A DNA stretch of 11,007 nucleotides from CAUZSM01 sp963582685 (lineage in GTDB: Archaea; Thermoplasmatota; Poseidoniia; Poseidoniales; Thalassarchaeaceae): contig CAUZSM010000052.1 in the NCBI GenBank assembly GCA_963582685.1, positions 1-11,007 on the forward strand, given 5' to 3'. This document shows positions 1 to 7,304 of this stretch, piece after piece. Numbering within the stretch: position 1 is the stretch's first letter; each line of letters starts with the position of its first letter. A program made the position numbers and the translations under genes. Below the pieces are notes generated by a model. The model was not told the origin of the DNA and ran no database searches. It was given only the letters and a program-made list of their open reading frames with translations.

Positions 1-2172
1 ATGATGCATGTAGACCTCGATCGTGTTGAAAGTCAGCATTGTGCTTGCATTCGGGAATGTACCATTGTTGTAAGATGAGTGGCCACCACCCCAGCCACCA
101 TTGTGCCTCTCTCCACTCCAAACGTCTACTACAGTGACCGCTGGGTCATTGCCTCGACTCTCCACTAGGAACTCCTTATTCCACATCTGTGGTTCCTTAG
201 CGATGTAATCAAAGCGGTAATTGACTCCGAAAGTTCCAGCCCAATTTGACAATGAACCAATCTCCCTCCACTGCTGGAATCGGTCTATGCCGTAGTAGAA
301 TTTGCTCCAGTCATTGATGACATCATTGAGTGAGCCCTGCACATACCACGCTTGTTGGTTGACATAGTGAATGTTGGAGTCAATCCAGTCCTGCTTGTCC
401 TGTTGCTGGTTGTTGTAATAGGAATTGACTCTGCTCTCCATTCCATTGACATCATTGGCCCAATCGCTATCATACGAGCCAAAGAAAATGTGAGTTTCTT
501 GTGGGGTAGCATCGAGCAACCTACCTACATCCTGATTCCACAGGCTGCTAATGTAGGAGTTCTGCTTCTGTAGGAAAATGAACAGGTAAGTCGACTCACC
601 ATCCCATTCGTCTGCGATTCTCCAGGTGCCAGAGTTGCGAGTTTGAATGGTCATTGGCCCGACCAGGCCAAACCTCTCAATGGAGTAAGGCCCGTTTGAA
701 TCCCAGTCGACCGGACGTTGAATGATTGAACACCCATTCACATCTGATGTCCAGTGAGGGGGGCTGTCCGGGCACGAGTCGACATTTGCGAATACCCCGT
801 CCCCATCGAGGTCGGCGCAGCCCTGAGCGTTAACAACAAGGCCATCGGGAGTTCCCGGGCACAAGTCTGCATCATCCATGACTCCGTCATCGTCGTCATC
901 CCACTCCCAAGGCGCGCAGCCGTATTCATTCACTGTAGCACCGAGCATAGTATACTGGCATTGGTCATCGAAATCAATGATACCATCATCATCATCATCG
1001 CCGTCTTCATCGATATCTCTGCATCCGTCCGAGTCGTAGTCTGTAACATTAGTCGGCACCCATGCAGTCAAGCCGATTGGGCAAGAGTCATCTACATCGA
1101 GGATGGAGTCATTATCGTCATCGTCGTCGTTATCGTAGTCCCGGCATCCATCACCATCATTGTCAGAATAACTGGTTGAGGTCCAGCCCTGAGTGCCTTT
1201 CGGACAGCCATCTCGTGAATCGGGAACTGTATCGTCGTCATCATCCTCATCCTCAGAATCATCGCGGCAACCATCAGAATCCCAGTCCAGCAACTCATCC
1301 TGCGCATCCCATCCAATCAAGCCACGTGCACATCTATCGGCACCGTCACGAATCCCGTCCGCGTCATCGTCTTCATCTTCATTCAGGTCATGACAGCCGT
1401 CTGAATCGAGGTCAGTCTGAGGATTTGATTGGAAAACGATGACACTCTCAACGCATGAATCAGATTCATCAGGGATACCGTCACCATCTGTGTCATCGGT
1501 GACAAGTACGTGAATATAGACGCCAACCATAGCGAATGATGGTGTCCAAGTGCCGCAATTGGCGGTGAATGTACCGTTGAACGATTCGGTAATCTGCCCA
1601 AGCATGACCGCGCCAATCCCATCTGTCAGAATGACTGAGACTTCCCGGTCGGTCTCATCTTCCCATCTGACAGTACACGAATCCAAATCGGAGTGGCTAA
1701 CCATTACCGCCACTGTGACCGGTTCCTCATCAATAACCCAAACAGTCACGGGAAGTGCGGTGATGACAACCGGGTCCTCAGTGATGGCTATCACCGTCAC
1801 TTCACCCCGCCATTGTGCTGATTCACCATTCTGGTCTGTTGCAGTGACAGTGAAGGTGTGCACTCCGGGTGGTAGGTCAACGAATTGCGCACTCCACAGG
1901 CCAGTGGTTGCAACGTCAGCGGTGGCTTCTCGAATCCAACCTTCACCCTCAATGGTTAGTTCAACCGTCGAGGTGTTGACTGATTCATCTGTGACTTTCC
2001 CAAACACAGTAAGGGCCAAACCCTGATTCACATCAGAGTAGGGATAAACATCGATTGAAGGGGCCTGATTCTCGACTGCCGGTGCCGGTTCATCATCTCC
2101 AAACAGCCCGAGGCATCCAGAGGTGAGCATCAGCGTGGCGAGAAAGATACTGAGCAAAAGACGCCTGCGCAT
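1..2172 (-). CDS. Secreted lipoprotein with acidic TSP3-like Ca-binding repeats; C-terminus cut by window edge
   Basis: The minus frame is open from an ATG at 2172 to base 1 (724 codons), so the 3' end is missing. The N-terminus is a lipoprotein signal: arginines at 2-4, a hydrophobic run, and LTSGC with the lipid Cys at residue 20 (Thr rather than Leu at -3). Residues 21-31 are a short acidic/proline linker. Residues about 32-125 and 126-224 look like two Ig/PKD-type beta domains. Residues about 225-482 hold roughly seven thrombospondin type-3-like units (pattern DxDxDGC-RD, then an acidic run, then DGIxDxxDxC), expected to bind calcium. Residues 483-724 are aromatic-rich, and the last ~20 residues (FP followed by a TIxVY strand) resemble the opening of a PNGase F domain. 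It is the last visible gene of the run starting at topA, 53 bases after the membrane protein. Function unknown; surface adhesion or glycan processing are guesses. The reading frame is certain; the C-terminal assignment is tentative. Confidence 0.88.
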   Translation of the reverse strand, partial: MRRRLLLSIFLATLMLTSGCLGLFGDDEPAPAVENQAPSIDVYPYSDVNQGLALTVFGKVTDESVNTSTVELTIEGEGWIREATADVATTGLWSAQFVDLPPGVHTFTVTATDQNGESAQWRGEVTVIAITEDPVVITALPVTVWVIDEEPVTVAVMVSHSDLDSCTVRWEDETDREVSVILTDGIGAVMLGQITESFNGTFTANCGTWTPSFAMVGVYIHVLVTDDTDGDGIPDESDSCVESVIVFQSNPQTDLDSDGCHDLNEDEDDDADGIRDGADRCARGLIGWDAQDELLDWDSDGCRDDSEDEDDDDDTVPDSRDGCPKGTQGWTSTSYSDNDGDGCRDYDNDDDDDNDSILDVDDSCPIGLTAWVPTNVTDYDSDGCRDIDEDGDDDDDGIIDFDDQCQYTMLGATVNEYGCAPWEWDDDDDGVMDDADLCPGTPDGLVVNAQGCADLDGDGVFANVDSCPDSPPHWTSDVNGCSIIQRPVDWDSNGPYSIERFGLVGPMTIQTRNSGTWRIADEWDGESTYLFIFLQKQNSYISSLWNQDVGRLLDATPQETHIFFGSYDSDWANDVNGMESRVNSYYNNQQQDKQDWIDSNIHYVNQQAWYVQGSLNDVINDWSKFYYGIDRFQQWREIGSLSNWAGTFGVNYRFDYIAKEPQMWNKEFLVESRGNDPAVTVVDVWSGERHNGGWGGGHSSYNNGTFPNASTMLTFNTIEVYMHH
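700..1500 (-). repeat. Tandem acidic TSP3-like repeats within the lipoprotein
   Basis: About seven degenerate units of roughly 35-40 codons each. Each carries the Asp ladder DxDxDG followed by Cys and then a CP-G--W segment. GAT/GAC codon runs make the plus strand rich in ATC repeats, most visibly a CAT/ATC microsatellite near 984-1000. The units vary at DNA level, so this is an old protein repeat and not a recent tandem duplication. Known TSP3 units chelate Ca2+ through the Asp side chains, and the paired Cys residues could form disulphides outside the cell. Confidence 0.8.
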
Positions 2173-2225
2173 GGGTTTGGGACAGCGCGGCAGAACATCA
2201 AGGTGCCCGCTGAACGTCTCAGGCC

Positions 2226-3353
2226 TCAGGATACCATTTCGGCACGGCCGGATTGGATCTGTAGGATATCCATTCTCCTTGGAGAACCGTCATGCAAGAC
2301 CTGAATCGGCAACACCCACTTCAGTGGGAAGTCATCTTCTATCTCGACCATTGTCACCACCTCCCAATGGAATGACAATAGTGAGGAATATTCGCTACCC
2401 GGCCATTCGCCATCGGGCAGAGGTAGGTGGATGTCAATTCCACCATTCCTTGCATCTTCAATGGGAAACTCAACTGCGGAACCCATCTCCTGCACTGGTA
2501 GAGGAGAGAGGAAGAGGCGTTCCTTGTCGGGACCCTCGAGCGGAGTTCGCTCACCGACCCCAGTACCCATCATGTCTTCTTGAGATGTCATGCGGGGCAA
2601 GGCGGTGGAGAATCCAGGGGGGTTCTGATTACCATCCAGACGGCCCATTGCGAGGAGGAGAACGTCTCTGCTCGGCGTAGTCATTCCAACCTGCACCCAC
2701 GCCCTTGCTGCGGTCCAACGCTCAGAGTCCTTCGGAAATTGAATGTTGACGGCGATAGGTGCAGCGGTATTGGGTGAACCTTCCACACCAATCGATGGTG
2801 AAGGCGGAGGTGCATCGAGGAATTTACGAGTTCGGCGATAGTCGATGATATTGGAACCGATTCGCATCAGAATCGGTATGCAGAACACCGGGAAGAAAAT
2901 CAGTAACAACACAGGGTAATCTAGCAATCCGAGCCGGATTGAACCAGCATAGGATTCTGACATGATTCCGGCATTTACCAGAACCGGCTCGAATGCATGA
3001 ATGATGAGGGCGAGAATGATGCCGATTACTGCGACGCCAATCATCTGCCGTGCGAGTTTGTGACCGCGGTTAGGGGTCAGAAACCAACCAGAGCGATGTG
3101 CACACAGTTGCGCTGGTGCGTCGAGACTCGGCTCAGTCCATTTGGGAGTATCAGAGCTAGATGCGGTGTCCAACAGGGTTCGCTCGATTAGGAAGGATTC
3201 CTCGCCACCCATCGATAATTCACACGGAGCGGTATCTGCATTTGTCAAGCGATACTCGGCGACGGCGATTGGCAACTCCTTCGCAACAACAGAATCTGCA
3301 TCAAAGGGTGGCCAGCGCAGTCGTAGACGCACTGTTCTCGCAGTCCAGCCCAT
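2226..3353 (-). CDS. Unrecognised membrane protein with two adjacent transmembrane segments
   Basis: This is a 375-residue protein I cannot assign to a family. Residues 1-100 are a soluble segment with several beta-like strands. Two hydrophobic spans follow at about 104-123 (rich in I/A/L/V) and 143-165 (containing LLLIFFPVFCIPIL). Next comes a basic stretch (DYRRTRK, 171-177), a proline-rich linker (181-195), and a C-terminal domain of about 170 residues. The last part (WEVV-MVEI..., 330-350) looks like beta strands and faintly recalls arrestin-like sandwiches. By the positive-inside rule the basic stretch after span 2 suggests that both large domains are cytoplasmic; this is inference. The ATG at 3353 is preceded by a GAGGTG ribosome site that overlaps the stop codon of the upstream flavoprotein, so the two genes are very likely cotranscribed and translationally linked. 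The lipoprotein gene begins 53 bases after its stop. Confidence 0.82.
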   Translation of the reverse strand: MGWTARTVRLRLRWPPFDADSVVAKELPIAVAEYRLTNADTAPCELSMGGEESFLIERTLLDTASSSDTPKWTEPSLDAPAQLCAHRSGWFLTPNRGHKLARQMIGVAVIGIILALIIHAFEPVLVNAGIMSESYAGSIRLGLLDYPVLLLIFFPVFCIPILMRIGSNIIDYRRTRKFLDAPPPSPSIGVEGSPNTAAPIAVNIQFPKDSERWTAARAWVQVGMTTPSRDVLLLAMGRLDGNQNPPGFSTALPRMTSQEDMMGTGVGERTPLEGPDKERLFLSPLPVQEMGSAVEFPIEDARNGGIDIHLPLPDGEWPGSEYSSLLSFHWEVVTMVEIEDDFPLKWVLPIQVLHDGSPRRMDILQIQSGRAEMVS

Positions 3354-3358
3354 AACTA

Positions 3359-3364
3359 CACCTC
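3359..3364 (-). promoter_or_regulatory. Ribosome binding site GAGGTG overlapping upstream stop
   Basis: On the minus strand GAGGTG lies 5 bases before the ATG at 3353, and its first two bases are part of the TGA that ends the flavoprotein gene. It fixes the start of the membrane protein and suggests that terminating ribosomes reinitiate there. Confidence 0.65.
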
Positions 3365-4607
3365 AACCTGTGAGTAAAGCCCACGTAGCCTTTGCAGCCA
3401 TCCGTCTGAATTCTGGAACATCCTTGAGTAATCTGAGACCTAACGGCACCGGCTTCTCAATCTCCCCTACATCGTTGATGAGATTGACGACTTCTGGACG
3501 TGCAAAGGCAGTGAAGGAACGCTCGAGTTCATCATCATCACATGAAGACAGGAACATATCCCGCAAAATTCTCGCTCGTTCTTGCTCTTTGCGGACCTTT
3601 CTCATCGGCTTACATATGCGCCGCAGTGCAGGTTCGGACAAAGCATCGAAATCACCGCATGCATCAGCACGCACAGCCTCAATGAGTCTCTCTGCCAGAA
3701 TATCCACTTGGTCAAAGCCGGGTCCTATGCCGCCGCCGGTGGTTGGTTTGCATAAGCCAGCGGCGTCTCCAAACAATACTGTTCGTTGTTTGTGGACCTG
3801 CTTGACCAACCCACAAGCGAGCGGTCCGCAGAATCGTGCGGTCTCGCGCACCTCAGCGAATCTATGCTTCCACAGGGGGTGGTTACACAGTGAATCATAC
3901 AGGTCCTCACAGGAACGGCCATCGAGGTCATCTGGCCGTGACCATACGCCAATTCGGTGAGTTTTCCCATTCGGAATCGCCCATGCGAACAGACCGGGTG
4001 CAACATCCTCGCCAGTGAACATGTCAAGACAACCATCATCTCCACGATAGCCAGTCACTTCCGCTTGGAATCCAATCATTATCTCCTTCGGCCTGCCCAT
4101 TCGCCTGGTTCTACGTACCCACGAATGGACGCCGTCAGCCCCGCAAAGCAGGCTACATCGAACCTTGACTTCTCTGCCGCCCTTTCCATCCACTCCATAT
4201 CGAGTCACTGAGAGTTCAACGCCATCCTCTCTTACCTCTACTGCCGATGGTCGTGAATTGAGCCATAGATTGCAACCTGCCTCAAGTGATTGCCTGACAC
4301 AACCCTCATCGAACATTTTGCGGCAAACCACATGGGTGCGCACGATGTCAGGTGTACCTATCCTGACACAAGTTCCCTTGGGGCTGTGAATTCGAGCTCC
4401 GTACACATTACTGAGGATAGATGATTGTAAGCCGACGCGTTGCATTGCTGAAGGCGTGACAAGGCCTGCACACTGGAATGGTTTGCCTATCTCAGCGTGC
4501 TCCTCAAGCATCAGGACTCGGAGCCCGCCACTGCTGAGCGTTTGCCCAAGGTAGCCGCCAACAGGCCCAGCGCCGACGATGACTACGTCATAATCCTGTA
4601 TTGTCAT
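3363..4607 (-). CDS. Geranylgeranyl reductase family FAD-dependent oxidoreductase
   Basis: This 414-residue flavoprotein belongs to the family that saturates the isoprenoid chains of archaeal membrane lipids (digeranylgeranylglycerophospholipid reductase and relatives). Evidence: the N-terminal Rossmann motif GAGPVG (12-17) with an acidic strand end (LEEH, 34-37); a PFQCAG segment (43-48) with Cys46 where the family has its conserved Cys-Gly loop; FAWAIPNGKTHRIGV (207-221), matching the family's aromatic-x-W-x-x-P...G signature; and the FAD loop GDAAG (280-284) followed by PTTGGGIG (288-295). Length is normal. The start is fixed by an in-frame TAG immediately before the ATG at 4607; no clear ribosome site is visible. 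It lies 61 bases after topA and 9 bases before the membrane protein. Family assignment is firm. The exact substrate (archaeol precursor, menaquinone side chain or another isoprenoid) cannot be read from sequence alone. Confidence 0.9.
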   Translation of the reverse strand: MTIQDYDVVIVGAGPVGGYLGQTLSSGGLRVLMLEEHAEIGKPFQCAGLVTPSAMQRVGLQSSILSNVYGARIHSPKGTCVRIGTPDIVRTHVVCRKMFDEGCVRQSLEAGCNLWLNSRPSAVEVREDGVELSVTRYGVDGKGGREVKVRCSLLCGADGVHSWVRRTRRMGRPKEIMIGFQAEVTGYRGDDGCLDMFTGEDVAPGLFAWAIPNGKTHRIGVWSRPDDLDGRSCEDLYDSLCNHPLWKHRFAEVRETARFCGPLACGLVKQVHKQRTVLFGDAAGLCKPTTGGGIGPGFDQVDILAERLIEAVRADACGDFDALSEPALRRICKPMRKVRKEQERARILRDMFLSSCDDDELERSFTAFARPEVVNLINDVGEIEKPVPLGLRLLKDVPEFRRMAAKATWALLTG

Positions 4608-4668
4608 CTAGATGATGGTGACGGTGCGTCATCCATTATGCTTCTCATAGCAGCAGTTGTAGCCGACA

Positions 4669-6972
4669 TCACTTGCTCTTGCGTCGGCCACGGCCAGAAG
4701 AGGGGCTGCTCTTGCGCAGCATTGAGATTAGGCGGCTAGCAGACCCCTCGCGTCCACCAGTAAGGGAATCCCAACCATCGGCCTGTACTTTAGCGCAAGC
4801 CGCCGCTTCATCGAGACTACTTTTCTCTGCCAATTTTTTTATCCAGTTAATCTGCTTGTCAGATGCCGGACGCTCTACATCCTTCTGTCGCGTGAGGAGA
4901 ATGTCGATGAGGCCACTCGCACTGCCCTCTCTCCCGCCAGTGAGGTTCTCAAAACCTTCCACTTTGACCAGTGCGCAAGCATCTTTCTCGGTAAGGCCGG
5001 CGTCTTTGGTTAGGCTAGCAACCCAATTGAGTTGCTTCTCGCTAGCCGGCTGATTGGTAAGTGGTCGTTCAGTACTGAGTTTGCTCAGTAGTTCAGCAAT
5101 TTCCGTGCCGGTGAGTGATGCGGCGTCACGACCATCTGTGAGGGCTTGCAGTTCGTCATCTGGCATACCGTTGGTCAGACGCTCAAAGTAGGCCAACTGT
5201 TTCTGTGTGGGGTGTTCCTTCTTCTTCGCCAAAGCATTCAGGTGAATCGCTTGGAACTTGCTGGAAAAATCATTCCATGACGTGGCTGCAGAAAGGGTCC
5301 CGTCCTCAATACTGTCTAGATTACTCTCCATCTCAGCAGTAAATTCAGATGAGAACAAATTACCCTCACCACCAGTGTAAGTGCGATTATAGTATGGTGC
5401 AACTACCTGCCATAGAGTTCGTCCATCATCTGTCGGGACCAGATTACCTGAATCGTCGGCGCAGTACTTGCGTTTGATCAACTTGTCAATAGTGGTTGCA
5501 AAAGTAGAGGGGCGGCCAATTCCTTCTTCCTTCATCTTCTGGACGATGCTATGTTGCTTGTATCTAGATGGGGGCTTTGTCTCATCTTCAGTGAATGTGG
5601 GGTTCTCATCGCCATCATCCAGCACCAATACAACACCGACTTCGGCGTTGAAGGCCGGTGGAGTTGTTGCGGGTTGCTTGCGTATTTCCTCAAACGCAGC
5701 CTCCCATCCAGTATGTACCCGCCATGATGTAGTGCCATTCAACGGCTTATCACAGCCTTCGCATTCAGCACTGAAACTGTAATTCTCATACCTCGATGGA
5801 CTCATCTGGCTGCCGGTGAACCGTGCCCAAACCAATCGATAGAGGCGCTGCTGAGGCGCTGCAAGTCCTTCTGGCATTCGAACCTCAGGGCGAGTCGGAC
5901 GAATCGCCTCGTGCGCATCTTGGACATTCTTCGCGCCGGCATCCTTGCCTACCACACCGGTTCCGACGTGGTCATCACCCCATGTCGCTTGAATGAATTT
6001 CTTCGCTGAATCTCTTGATGTTGCATTGGTTCTAGTTGAATCGGTTCGGATGTAGGTAATATGGCCCGCATTGTACAACTCGCTTGCGACCTTCATGGCT
6101 CGCCTTGGATTCCAACCCAACTCGACACCAGCAGATTGTAGCAGCGTGACTGTGGAGAAAGGTGGGTATGCGCGATTACTGCGGGTGCCCGGAGTAACTT
6201 CAGTCAAAGTCACCTGCCGTTGCTTGTCAAGAGCAGCGTACGCCGCTTTGGCCAATTCACCTTCAGCCGTTCGCTGTGGATTGTGCTTGCCCTTGTCATC
6301 GACCCATGCCTGTGCGTCGTCCTTCTCATGGAAGCGCACATTGAATCGAACGTCCTGAGTATCTGCACTGACAGCGAAGTAAGGCTGAGGCACGAAGGCT
6401 TCCCTTAGCAATTCACGCTCGACGATGAAGCCGAGGGTTGGGGTCTGAACTCTACCCATCGAAGTGAGAGACCAAGACTGGCTGAACTTGGAGGAGCGGA
6501 AACCGACGAGTCGGTCCATGTAGCGACGTACTTTGGCTGCATCGACTAGATTGACGTTGACGTCGCCACGCCGCTCTATTGAAGCCATCACTGCTGTTTT
6601 GGTTATCTCGTTGAAGGTCACTCGCCAGACATTTGAATAGCCGGCTTCAGTAAATATTTCATAGAGCCTCCAAGCGATGAACTCACCCTCACGGTCGGGG
6701 TCAGTAGCGAGGTAGATGTTCTCGACATCTTTCTCCCCAGCCTTGCGCAGCATGTTGGAGACCGTGCGCTCAGCGTTGTCAGTGTATTGCCAGGGGGGCT
6801 CAGGCAGGGTTTCTGCGGTGCATGCCCACATGGCCTTCTTACCATCCTTTGTCGAGCGATTGGTCGGTAGGTCCTGCACGTGACCGTTGCAGGCAGCAAC
6901 AATCCAGCCCTTGCCCAAATACTTCTGTATCGTCTTCGACTTAGCTCCAGATTCCACGATTAACATGTCCAT
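4669..6972 (-). CDS. topA: DNA topoisomerase I, bacterial type IA, with repeated C-terminal modules
   Basis: This 767-residue type IA topoisomerase relaxes negative supercoils through a transient 5'-phosphotyrosine link. The N-terminal Toprim domain carries VESGAKSKTI (Glu7), the GHVQDLP strand (30-36) and DPDREGE (91-97) for Mg2+. SMGRVQTPTLG (171-181) is the family core, and ITYIRTDSTRTN (305-316) contains the catalytic Tyr307. HEAIRPT (354-360) and EEGIGRPSTFATTI (482-495) are further signatures. The Toprim start is the bacterial TopA kind rather than the classical archaeal topoisomerase kind. Instead of C-terminal zinc ribbons there are three ~50-residue repeats (about 588-632, 642-693, 702-752; pattern KQ-[IL]-x-W ... 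LTGGREGSAS-LI--L) and a basic tail (GRGRRKSK). The ATG at 6972 has GGAAGTGA 4 bases upstream; an internal ATG two codons later is less well placed. It is first in the leftward gene run. Confidence 0.96.
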   Translation of the reverse strand: MDMLIVESGAKSKTIQKYLGKGWIVAACNGHVQDLPTNRSTKDGKKAMWACTAETLPEPPWQYTDNAERTVSNMLRKAGEKDVENIYLATDPDREGEFIAWRLYEIFTEAGYSNVWRVTFNEITKTAVMASIERRGDVNVNLVDAAKVRRYMDRLVGFRSSKFSQSWSLTSMGRVQTPTLGFIVERELLREAFVPQPYFAVSADTQDVRFNVRFHEKDDAQAWVDDKGKHNPQRTAEGELAKAAYAALDKQRQVTLTEVTPGTRSNRAYPPFSTVTLLQSAGVELGWNPRRAMKVASELYNAGHITYIRTDSTRTNATSRDSAKKFIQATWGDDHVGTGVVGKDAGAKNVQDAHEAIRPTRPEVRMPEGLAAPQQRLYRLVWARFTGSQMSPSRYENYSFSAECEGCDKPLNGTTSWRVHTGWEAAFEEIRKQPATTPPAFNAEVGVVLVLDDGDENPTFTEDETKPPSRYKQHSIVQKMKEEGIGRPSTFATTIDKLIKRKYCADDSGNLVPTDDGRTLWQVVAPYYNRTYTGGEGNLFSSEFTAEMESNLDSIEDGTLSAATSWNDFSSKFQAIHLNALAKKKEHPTQKQLAYFERLTNGMPDDELQALTDGRDAASLTGTEIAELLSKLSTERPLTNQPASEKQLNWVASLTKDAGLTEKDACALVKVEGFENLTGGREGSASGLIDILLTRQKDVERPASDKQINWIKKLAEKSSLDEAAACAKVQADGWDSLTGGREGSASRLISMLRKSSPSSGRGRRKSK
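4714..5209 (-). repeat. Three C-terminal protein repeats of TopA
   Basis: Three units of about 45-52 residues occupy TopA residues 588-632, 642-693 and 702-752. The second and third are close (both have KQ-[LI]-NW near the start and the identical octamer GGREGSAS near the end). The first is diverged (KQLAYFERL ... LTGTEIAELLSKL). DNA similarity is visible between the last two copies around the GGREGSAS codons (about 4915-4940 and 4736-4760), so the last duplication is more recent than the first. They replace the DNA-binding zinc ribbons of classical bacterial TopA, and a nucleic-acid-binding role is inference. Confidence 0.75.
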
Positions 6973-6976
6973 TTTC

Positions 6977-6984
6977 TCACTTCC
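6977..6984 (-). promoter_or_regulatory. Ribosome binding site of topA (GGAAGTGA)
   Basis: GGAAGTGA on the minus strand, one base off the archaeal consensus GGAGGTGA, lies 4 bases before the ATG at 6972 and supports that start. Confidence 0.55.
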
Positions 6985-6991
6985 CTATCGA

Positions 6992-7024
6992 GTCGCCACA
7001 CGCACACGCACACTCGTGCGCGAG
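6992..7024. repeat. CG-rich imperfect repeat, copy 1
   Basis: The segment runs from GTCGCCACACGCACACGC to GTGCGCGAG. It matches copy 2 at 7211-7238 with a few substitutions and a short gap, in the same orientation about 215 bases apart. Its right part forms the stem CACTCG/CGAGTG. Confidence 0.5.
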
Positions 7025-7026
7025 TG
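7011..7026. other. Perfect inverted repeat CACTCG-TGCG-CGAGTG
   Basis: A 6-base stem with a 4-base loop at the right end of CG-rich copy 1, about 40 bases upstream of the topA start. It could be an operator or a leader hairpin of the topA transcript; the sequence does not decide. Confidence 0.45.
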
Positions 7027-7136
7027 GCCCGATTCTGGAGGAGTGCTCAACTCGCCCATCCTCAGCATGACGACTTCGGTCGCCACGTCACCCCTCCATA
7101 AACACTACTGATGGAAGTGAGAAGTGTGTCGGTCAT

Positions 7137-7151
7137 GGGGACTACGTCCCC
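7137..7151. other. Perfect inverted repeat GGGGAC-TAC-GTCCCC
   Basis: A GC-rich 6-base stem with a 3-base loop in the middle of the intergenic region. It is strong enough to fold in RNA from either strand. No T-run follows it on either strand, so it is not a standard terminator. Confidence 0.45.
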
Positions 7152-7210
7152 TCTGCGGAATCTGTTTTTGATGTGGCGGTCGCCATGGTTTGTCTCTGAG
7201 TTCTCCGACT

Positions 7211-7238
7211 TCGCGACACGCACGCGCGACCGCGCGAG
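7211..7238. repeat. CG-rich imperfect repeat, copy 2
   Basis: The segment runs from TCGCGACACGCACGCGCG to CGCGCGAG. It is the direct-repeat partner of 6992-7024, more CpG-dense, and lies 67 bases upstream of the ACT gene start, just before the weak TATA-like element. Confidence 0.5.
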
Positions 7239-7304
7239 AAGTGCGTTTATTGGCATGTTTAGAACACTCGACAGATTCAAGGTATCGGACCCCAACGGAA
7301 AATC

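Larger units (their letters stand above)
6973..7304. other. Divergent intergenic region between topA and the ACT protein, no convincing gene
   Basis: There are 332 bases between two divergent genes. Open frames cover it on both strands, but none has a family signature or a good ribosome site, and those seen overlap each other. It holds two CG-rich repeat copies, two perfect small hairpins (7011-7026 and 7137-7151), the octamer GGTCGCCA twice (7078-7085 and 7179-7186), and the near-palindrome TGGCGGTCGCCA (7174-7185). A weak TATA-like TTTATT at 7246-7251 could serve the ACT gene, placing transcription start near 7273. I see no clear TATA box for topA. The region must hold both promoters; anything more is open. 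Confidence 0.6.

Noticed and set aside
700..1500. Repeated ATC/GAT pattern as a possible CRISPR or DNA tandem array
   Set aside because: The periodicity is that of Asp codons in a single open frame; there are no identical repeats with unique spacers.
352..2026. Several plus-strand open frames of 66 to 158 codons
   Set aside because: They are antisense to the acidic-repeat lipoprotein. Their Ser/Val/Ile/His-rich proteins are the expected mirror of GAT/GAC codons.
2123..2680. A 185-codon plus-strand open frame
   Set aside because: It is antisense to the lipoprotein signal peptide and the membrane protein; Arg/Pro-rich composition with no domain.
3142..3960. A 272-codon plus-strand open frame
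   Set aside because: It lies opposite the membrane protein and the flavoprotein, crosses their junction, has Ser/Arg-rich low-information protein, and the minus strand has clear family motifs.
7104..7201. TGATGGA near 7109 and CTGA near 7197 as C and D boxes of a guide RNA
   Set aside because: They are too far apart for an archaeal C/D RNA (usually 50-60 bases), the C box is imperfect, and no C'/D' pair is visible.
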